Source: Nanobdellota archaeon (lineage in GTDB: Archaea > Nanobdellota > Nanobdellia > Woesearchaeales > GW2011-AR9). From it: a stretch of 36,492 nucleotides of DNA. Shown piece after piece: positions 32,603 to 36,492 of the stretch (position 1 is the first letter of the stretch; the number at the start of each line of letters is the position of its first letter). The notes beneath the pieces are model-generated. The model was not told the DNA's origin and searched no databases. It saw only the letters and a program-made list of their open reading frames with translations. The stretch covers positions 1 to 36,492 of the forward strand of contig JAUYQE010000029.1 in the NCBI GenBank assembly GCA_030695605.1, given 5' to 3'. The translations under genes were made by a program, and so were the position numbers.

Positions 32603-32789
32603 GAAACACCCATCACCCCTTTTTTGTGCAACACCTACCACTGCTTTTTGATAGCCAAGGGTGATATTTAAAGACTATTGACGTCAGAACTATATACTCC
32701 AAGCCGATACCACTTGCGGAAAAAAAACAAAACGTGTTCTGCGGAGAAGTACTGTCCCATTACTTAAGAAATGAGTAACAAGAAAAGGC

Positions 32790-33320
32790 CTACGGCGTTT
32801 GTACGACGAGATTCACCGGCGCAGCATTGACCAGTATTCCATCAGAAGCATTCAGCTTTACGTTCAACAGCGTGAACGAGGGGGAAAGCACCGTGAAATT
32901 CCATACTGTTTTTCCCTGGAATTTTTGGAGTATCACAAAGCCGTTGCCCGCTTGCTCCCGAGGAAAAGCTTTGGGCAGCTCTTCTGCCCAACGTTTTACT
33001 GCGTTTGGAAAAGAAAGCATACTTGCAGAGAACGATAATTCTTCGACTGCTGCAGTTTCCTTAAATACATCATCTTCGGGCTTCAGAATGAAAGACACGT
33101 CTTCTCCAGCGACTTCTGGATAACCCTGAGAAAAAACTGCCATCTTTTCCGTTTCCGGAAGATAAAAGCCGATATCCCAGCCGCTTTTCGGTGAGCCATC
33201 AGCAGCAATACTACAAAACAAATGGGAAAGAAAAGCGGTCGGATGCTTTTTCTTCCACAAAGTATACACAGCACTTTCCTGCAGCGCCTGCAGCAAGGCC
33301 TGCGGCACGCCCACGGCCAT
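32790..33320 (-). CDS. Hypothetical protein translationally coupled to TFS
   Basis: A 176-residue soluble alpha/beta protein I do not recognise. The N-terminus is a helix (VPQALLQALQESAVYTLWKKKHPTAFL), then alternating strands (SGWDIGFYLPETEKMAVFSQG, DVSFILKPEDDVF, KTVWNFTVLSPSFTLLNVKLNASDGILV). The ATG overlaps the last base of the TFS stop (TAATG), and GGAGGG about ten nt upstream gives a Shine-Dalgarno within the TFS gene, so I prefer this start over the longer frame to 33359. Coupling to TFS hints at a transcription-related role, but the sequence shows none. Confidence 0.65.
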   Translation of the reverse strand: MAVGVPQALLQALQESAVYTLWKKKHPTAFLSHLFCSIAADGSPKSGWDIGFYLPETEKMAVFSQGYPEVAGEDVSFILKPEDDVFKETAAVEELSFSASMLSFPNAVKRWAEELPKAFPREQAGNGFVILQKFQGKTVWNFTVLSPSFTLLNVKLNASDGILVNAAPVNLVVQTP

Positions 33321-33634
33321 TACGAATATTCCCTCCAGGTATGGCTGCACTTCGTGCACTTAAAGAATCGGGTTTCCGGCTCATCTGCGCCCCGGGTCTG
33401 CTGGGTCCAGAAATAGGCGATGGTATTCTGGCACTTTTCGCAGCGCGCCCTGACTTTAGGATGGATTTCTACCTGCTCAATCACTTCAATCTTTTTGTTG
33501 CTTTGTACCGTTTCTTTCAGCTCTGTGCCGGCTTCTTCTTTCGGCTCTTTGGTAAAGCCGCAGGTACAGTACAAGATACGCTTCGTGCCTTTTTCCTTAG
33601 GCCGTAAAATGGCTCCGCATTTTGGGCAAAACAT
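33320..33634 (-). CDS. tfs: Transcription factor S (TFIIS-like RNA polymerase cleavage factor)
   Basis: A 104-residue protein with two zinc ribbons. The N-terminal one is FCPKCGAIL ... LYCTCGF; the C-terminal one has CEKCQNT ... KCTKCSHTWREY. QTRGADEPETRFFKC carries the Asp-Glu tip (DE) that enters the polymerase funnel and stimulates cleavage of backtracked RNA. Length and order match archaeal TFS (RPB9/TFIIS-related). A TATA-like CTATATAAATAG on the minus strand (about 33654-33665) is about 25 nt before the ATG, so it is leaderless. Confidence 0.95.
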   Translation of the reverse strand: MFCPKCGAILRPKEKGTKRILYCTCGFTKEPKEEAGTELKETVQSNKKIEVIEQVEIHPKVRARCEKCQNTIAYFWTQQTRGADEPETRFFKCTKCSHTWREYS

Positions 33635-33729
33635 CGTAGGGGGAGAATTGATGGGCTATTTATATAGTTTTTCTTTGGGGTTTATAAACTGGTTGCTGGT
33701 TGAGAAAGCATTCTCAAGTAAAGCGTCCT

Positions 33730-33874
33730 CAGGGGCGGCGGGGCCGCTCGCTCGGTCTGTTCTTGCAGACAGATTTGTCCAAAAATCGCAGCTCGCCTCG
33801 ATTGAACAGAACAATGTATTCATTTTGAACAACGGACGTTCCTCGCTCGCCTCTTGGCCCAGCCGCCGCCCCTG
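33730..33874. other. GC-rich inverted-repeat element, possible structured RNA
   Basis: CAGGGGCGGCGG (33730-33741) and CCGCCGCCCCTG (33863-33874) are perfect 12-bp inverted repeats, extended by GGCC/GGCC past a 3-nt bulge. Inside are GTCTG/CAGAC (33755-33770), an alternative TCTGTTC/GAACAGA pairing (33756-33762 with 33804-33810), and repeated CGCTCG/GGCGAGC units. There is no ORF. It begins five bases beyond the signal peptidase stop. It resembles a folded RNA or a miniature inverted-repeat element; I could not match it to RNase P or SRP RNA. Confidence 0.45.
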
Positions 33875-33878
33875 CGCC

Positions 33879-34559
33879 TTACCGTTCTATCACTATCCCC
33901 AACGGCCGGAGCGCTTCCACAAACAGGATCTTCAGCCAGCCGAGAAAAGGAATGCGCACTAAGCCTTTGCCCAGAACCCGATCTTCACTGATGCGCAGCT
34001 CGTCAACACCATCGCTGCTGCGCGGGTTATGGTCGCCTTTGGTCTGGTAGAACGTTTTGCCGTTCTCTTCCCATCTTTTTACCACCCGATGGATGATGGG
34101 TTGGGGGCGATCTGCCTGGAAGACGAGAATGTCGCCAACGTCCACATTTTGGTGATTGGCTCTCCAAAGGACAATAACATCACCTTTGTTAAACCCTTGG
34201 GAGAATGGAAAATCTTTAAATTGATCGGGAGTTATACTTTGTTGTTCATACCAGCTGCCACAAGCCCGCCAGTAATTGTCAAATGACTCTTTAAAGCCGG
34301 GATACTGCTCGCCGCAGAGCACACCGTTATGCAAGCCATGCTCCATGCTTTCGGAAACGACGGCTACAATAGGATAGCTGGTTCCTAAAACAAAGCCAAG
34401 CAGGGGATAGAGGATATAGCGGATAACCACAAAAGCGACCACAATATTGACTATCCAGCTCCAGACAGATTCATCTTTCCAGAAGAACTGCCAGGCTTTT
34501 TTTGCGTAGTATTTCCAATCATTCTTCAGCGGGGGCTTCTTTTCTGCTTTCTGGCGCAT
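33879..34559 (-). CDS. Archaeal signal peptidase I (S26B)
   Basis: A 226-residue membrane protease that removes signal peptides outside the membrane. It has an N-terminal membrane segment (about 32-58), VVSESMEHG with nucleophile Ser71, IIHRVV with His157 replacing the bacterial Lys, and KGDHN with Asp176; this Ser/His/Asp set is the archaeal/ER type. A C-terminal hydrophobic segment (about 203-222) may be a second anchor. A roughly 45-residue insertion lies between the Ser box and the GDVIVLW strand. The many exported proteins in this window are plausible substrates. TATA-like TTTTTTAAATC (minus strand, about 34579-34589) fits a leaderless ATG. Confidence 0.94.
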   Translation of the reverse strand: MRQKAEKKPPLKNDWKYYAKKAWQFFWKDESVWSWIVNIVVAFVVIRYILYPLLGFVLGTSYPIVAVVSESMEHGLHNGVLCGEQYPGFKESFDNYWRACGSWYEQQSITPDQFKDFPFSQGFNKGDVIVLWRANHQNVDVGDILVFQADRPQPIIHRVVKRWEENGKTFYQTKGDHNPRSSDGVDELRISEDRVLGKGLVRIPFLGWLKILFVEALRPLGIVIER

Positions 34560-34619
34560 AGGGAACGCTTCTTTTCTTGATTTAAAAAACTTTTTATATT
34601 GAGCTACTCTTCATTCGCT
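34560..34619. promoter_or_regulatory. Divergent promoters for signal peptidase and the rRNA methyltransferase-like gene
   Basis: TTTTTTAAATC on the minus strand serves the signal peptidase and TTTTTATATTG (34591-34601) on the plus strand serves the methyltransferase. Each lies about 25 nt from its ATG, and the two partly share the same A/T tract. Confidence 0.6.
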
Positions 34620-35516
34620 ATGAACATCGGAGGGCAGCATCTGGACAACGAGCTTATAGCGCAACTGATCACCGATATCCGGCAGAAAAAAGAGCTGCGT
34701 TCGCTGAGCCGGGAGTTTGTTCAGGAGCAACTGCTTCTTTTTTTAGAGCGGGAGCCTAAAATGCTCCATTTTCTCCTGCAAAATCCCAGCAGCCGGGCGG
34801 AGCGATATAAGCAGATAGTAAAAGAACTGCGCAAGCGCTTGCGGAGAGCCTATGGCTTGTTCCGCTGGGATGAAGAGCTGCACAAGCGGCAGCAGTTGGT
34901 TGAAGAGCTTGTTATGAAAAAGCCCCAGAACTGGAAAAAGCTTGTCGGGCAGGTTCTGGCGACACACGCATCCACACAAGAGCGGCTTTCTTTCTTTGAA
35001 CACCTCTATCGGCAGATTTTTGCCATCACCGGAAAGCCCAAGCGAATCATTGATCTCGGCTGCGGCCTGCATCCCTATGCAATTCCGTTTATGAAGCTGA
35101 AAACGCTAGAGTACTTTGCCTATGATCTCAGCGAAGAAGAGCTGCAGACGCTGGAACAGTTTTTTGCATTTCTGCATACCAAAAATCCGCAATTTCAGGG
35201 GCATGCTGCTATCCTTGATTTGTTCCATTGGCAGAAGCTGAAGCACCTGAAGAATGCCGATGTCTGCTTCCTCTTCAAAATGACCGATGTGCTGGATAGG
35301 GGGAAAGGGCACAAAGTGACGGAAGCAGTGCTGCGGGAAGTGTCCGCGCGATTTGTTGTCGTCAGCTTTCCCACCAAAACCATGAGCGGCAAGCGCATGA
35401 ACTATCCAAAACGGAAGTGGATGGAGCTGCTCTGTAATCGGCTGGGCTATCCGTTTACCGTTCTGCAGTTTCCGGATGAAGTTTTTTATGTGATTGAAAA
35501 GAAAATGGTTTCGTGA
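34620..35516 (+). CDS. 16S rRNA m7G1405 methyltransferase family (ArmA/RmtB/FmrO-like) protein
   Basis: A 298-residue protein. The helical N-domain (1-135) ends in HASTQERLSFFEHLYRQIF, a hallmark of the FmrO/ArmA family. SAM motif I is IIDLGCGLHPYAIPFM (143-158), then YFAYDLSEEEL (165-175), DVCFLFKMTDVLDRGKG and FVVVSFPTKTMSGKRM (245-260), matching the VVSFPxxSLxGR motif of aminoglycoside-resistance methylases. These methylate N7 of G1405 in bacterial 16S rRNA; the archaeal target and any drug relevance are unknown. TATA-like TTTTTATATTG about 25 nt upstream sets ATG 34620, not the in-frame TTG at 34599. Confidence 0.85.
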   Translation: MNIGGQHLDNELIAQLITDIRQKKELRSLSREFVQEQLLLFLEREPKMLHFLLQNPSSRAERYKQIVKELRKRLRRAYGLFRWDEELHKRQQLVEELVMKKPQNWKKLVGQVLATHASTQERLSFFEHLYRQIFAITGKPKRIIDLGCGLHPYAIPFMKLKTLEYFAYDLSEEELQTLEQFFAFLHTKNPQFQGHAAILDLFHWQKLKHLKNADVCFLFKMTDVLDRGKGHKVTEAVLREVSARFVVVSFPTKTMSGKRMNYPKRKWMELLCNRLGYPFTVLQFPDEVFYVIEKKMVS

Positions 35517-35562
35517 GTGGAAAAAAAGGAGAGCCTTTGCCTGAATATGCTGGTCTTGAAAC

Positions 35563-36345
35563 CTAAAGCAAATCTGCAAGTTTTTTGATGTCTTTATTTG
35601 CGATGTGAGTGTAAATCTGCGTGGTTTGGAGACTTTTGTGGCCAAGCAAGGTTTGAATGGAACGGATGTCTGCTCCCGCTTCCAGAAGATGAGTGGCAAA
35701 AGAGTGGCGCAGGGTATGGGGGGTAACTCTCTTCGTGATTCCCGCTTTCTGGGCAGCGATACGGACAATCATCTGGATGGTGCGCGGGTTGTACTGCTGT
35801 TCCAGATTAGACCGAAAAACCAAACCTTCTTTCTGCAGTTTAAAATCCTGGATACATGTCTTTAACCTCTCATGAAGAAACACCATCCGCTCTTTACTTC
35901 CTTTGGTAACTTTAAGATGGATGAGGCCTCGTTGCACGTCAATATCTTCCCATTTGACATTACGCAGCTCATCAAGCCGCATTCCGGTGTAATACAGAAA
36001 CATAAGAACCAGCCTGTGTTTCAGGTTTAAAGTTGTCTGGAATAAAGCATGAATCTCTTCTTTGTTCAGAACTGCGGGAAGTTTTCCTGGGCGTTTAGCC
36101 AATGGCAGGCCTTCATCGAAATTCTGTTTCAAGACTCTAGTAGAGAAGAATTTCAAAGCAAAATAAGCTGTGCGTATGCTGGAGTGGCTTTTATCGGTGT
36201 ATCTGAGCAAAAATTCACGGGGGCTCTTACCAGAGTTTAAAAAATGAGTAATAAGAGAAGAATAGGCTTTTGCCGTTCTTGGAGAATATTTCCTGAGCTT
36301 CAATTCTTCGGACAGCTTGGTGAGATATGGCTGGAAATCATCCAT
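35563..36345 (-). CDS. xerA: XerA-type tyrosine recombinase
   Basis: A 260-residue tyrosine recombinase with an N-terminal SAM-like core-binding domain (1-85) and a catalytic domain with all six residues: Arg123 (TGMRLDEL), Lys148 (VTKGSKER), His210 and Arg213 (HTLRHSFATH), His236 (LGHKSLQTT) and Tyr245 (IYTH). Size and motifs fit archaeal XerA, which resolves chromosome dimers at a dif site; a mobile-element integrase is the alternative. A TATA-like TTTTTATGAA is at about 36376-36385 on the minus strand. A dif-like dyad lies 52 bp upstream. Confidence 0.93.
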   Translation of the reverse strand: MDDFQPYLTKLSEELKLRKYSPRTAKAYSSLITHFLNSGKSPREFLLRYTDKSHSSIRTAYFALKFFSTRVLKQNFDEGLPLAKRPGKLPAVLNKEEIHALFQTTLNLKHRLVLMFLYYTGMRLDELRNVKWEDIDVQRGLIHLKVTKGSKERMVFLHERLKTCIQDFKLQKEGLVFRSNLEQQYNPRTIQMIVRIAAQKAGITKRVTPHTLRHSFATHLLEAGADIRSIQTLLGHKSLQTTQIYTHIANKDIKKLADLL

Positions 36346-36397
36346 GATACTAGGAATAACTCATCGTTCATAAAAATTTCGCTTTAACATCAATTAA

Positions 36398-36424
36398 ACG
36401 CAATTTTCCGCAAGAAAACTGCGT
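36398..36424. repeat. 27-bp dyad upstream of xerA: dif-like site or terminator
   Basis: ACGCAATTTTC-CGCAA-GAAAACTGCGT: two 11-bp arms pair at 10 of 11 positions around a 5-bp centre, the geometry of a Xer/dif site although dif centres are usually 6-8 bp. It also follows a minus-strand stop codon by 10 bp and is followed there by TTTAATT, so a terminator hairpin is equally possible. Confidence 0.45.
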
Positions 36425-36434
36425 CAAATAGGTG

Positions 36435-36492
36435 TTAGCCAAAATATTTTTCTCGCCTTGCAGGTGCATTCGCTTCACTCATTTCCGAAGAT
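36435..36492 (-). CDS. Possible C-terminal tail of a gene cut by the right edge
   Basis: Eighteen codons open to the window edge on the minus strand end in TAA at 36435-36437 (... SEANAPARREKYFG). The charged tail and the dyad just after the stop are consistent with a gene end, but the piece is too short to identify. Confidence 0.3.
   Translation of the reverse strand, partial: SSEMSEANAPARREKYFG

Noticed and set aside
33730..33874. RNase P RNA or SRP RNA
   Set aside because: Only a GAGGAACGTCC string resembles RNase P region I; the region V counterpart and SRP S-domain motifs are missing and the element is only 145 nt.

Overview
The window looks archaeal, most likely from a DPANN-type (Woesearchaeota-like) genome. 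The evidence is gene content: an archaeal uL11, a TFS-type RNA polymerase cleavage factor, a METTL5-like rRNA methylase, a PAC2 protein, a signal peptidase with a Ser/His catalytic pair, type IA topoisomerase and a XerA-like recombinase. Promoter style agrees. Many genes have a TATA-like box centred about 25 nt before the start codon and no Shine-Dalgarno, so they are probably leaderless; genes inside operons, lipoprotein genes and tmk carry GAGG/GGTGAT Shine-Dalgarno motifs instead. The lineage is inferred, since no rRNA is present. I found no tRNA, rRNA or CRISPR array.

Layout. 1-5.2 kb: topoisomerase I (cut by the left edge), an unusual caspase-fold protein, a YjdF-like membrane protein and a DEAD-box helicase. 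5.3-6.2 kb: an AT-rich patch with a RelE-type toxin-antitoxin pair and a small membrane protein. 6.4-11 kb: an MgtC/DUF4010 membrane protein with a conserved hypothetical, a small protein, a JAB/MPN protein, a lipoprotein-like secreted protein and a METTL5-like methylase. A strongly structured non-coding stretch (10187-10312) lies between the last two. 11.1-16.6 kb: an accessory region with HicBA, a metallophosphoesterase, a HEPN/MNT module flanked by an 18-bp direct repeat, a coiled-coil wHTH protein and a short serine recombinase with an upstream dyad. 16.7-21.7 kb: PAC2 protein, phosphoglycerate mutase, two paralogous lipoproteins, uL11 with a helical tail, and an AIR-synthase/HypE-like protein. 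21.7-28.6 kb: two beta-helix envelope proteins, one of 1499 residues, plus a one-helix membrane protein. 28.7-36.5 kb: a membrane protein, a DUF167 protein, a tandem ThyX-like protein and thymidylate kinase (dTMP to dTDP supply), a 32-residue small ORF, TFS with a coupled partner, signal peptidase, an ArmA/FmrO-like 16S rRNA methyltransferase and a XerA-type recombinase.

Most promising for novelty: the caspase-fold protein with divergent N-terminal repeats; the structured intergenic elements at 10187-10312, 31525-31723 and 33730-33874; the ThyX tandem whose signature motif is split between its halves; the ArmA/FmrO-like methyltransferase in an archaeon; and the HEPN/MNT module with its direct repeats and dyad operator. 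All calls come from reading sequence and recalling families; no database search was run.
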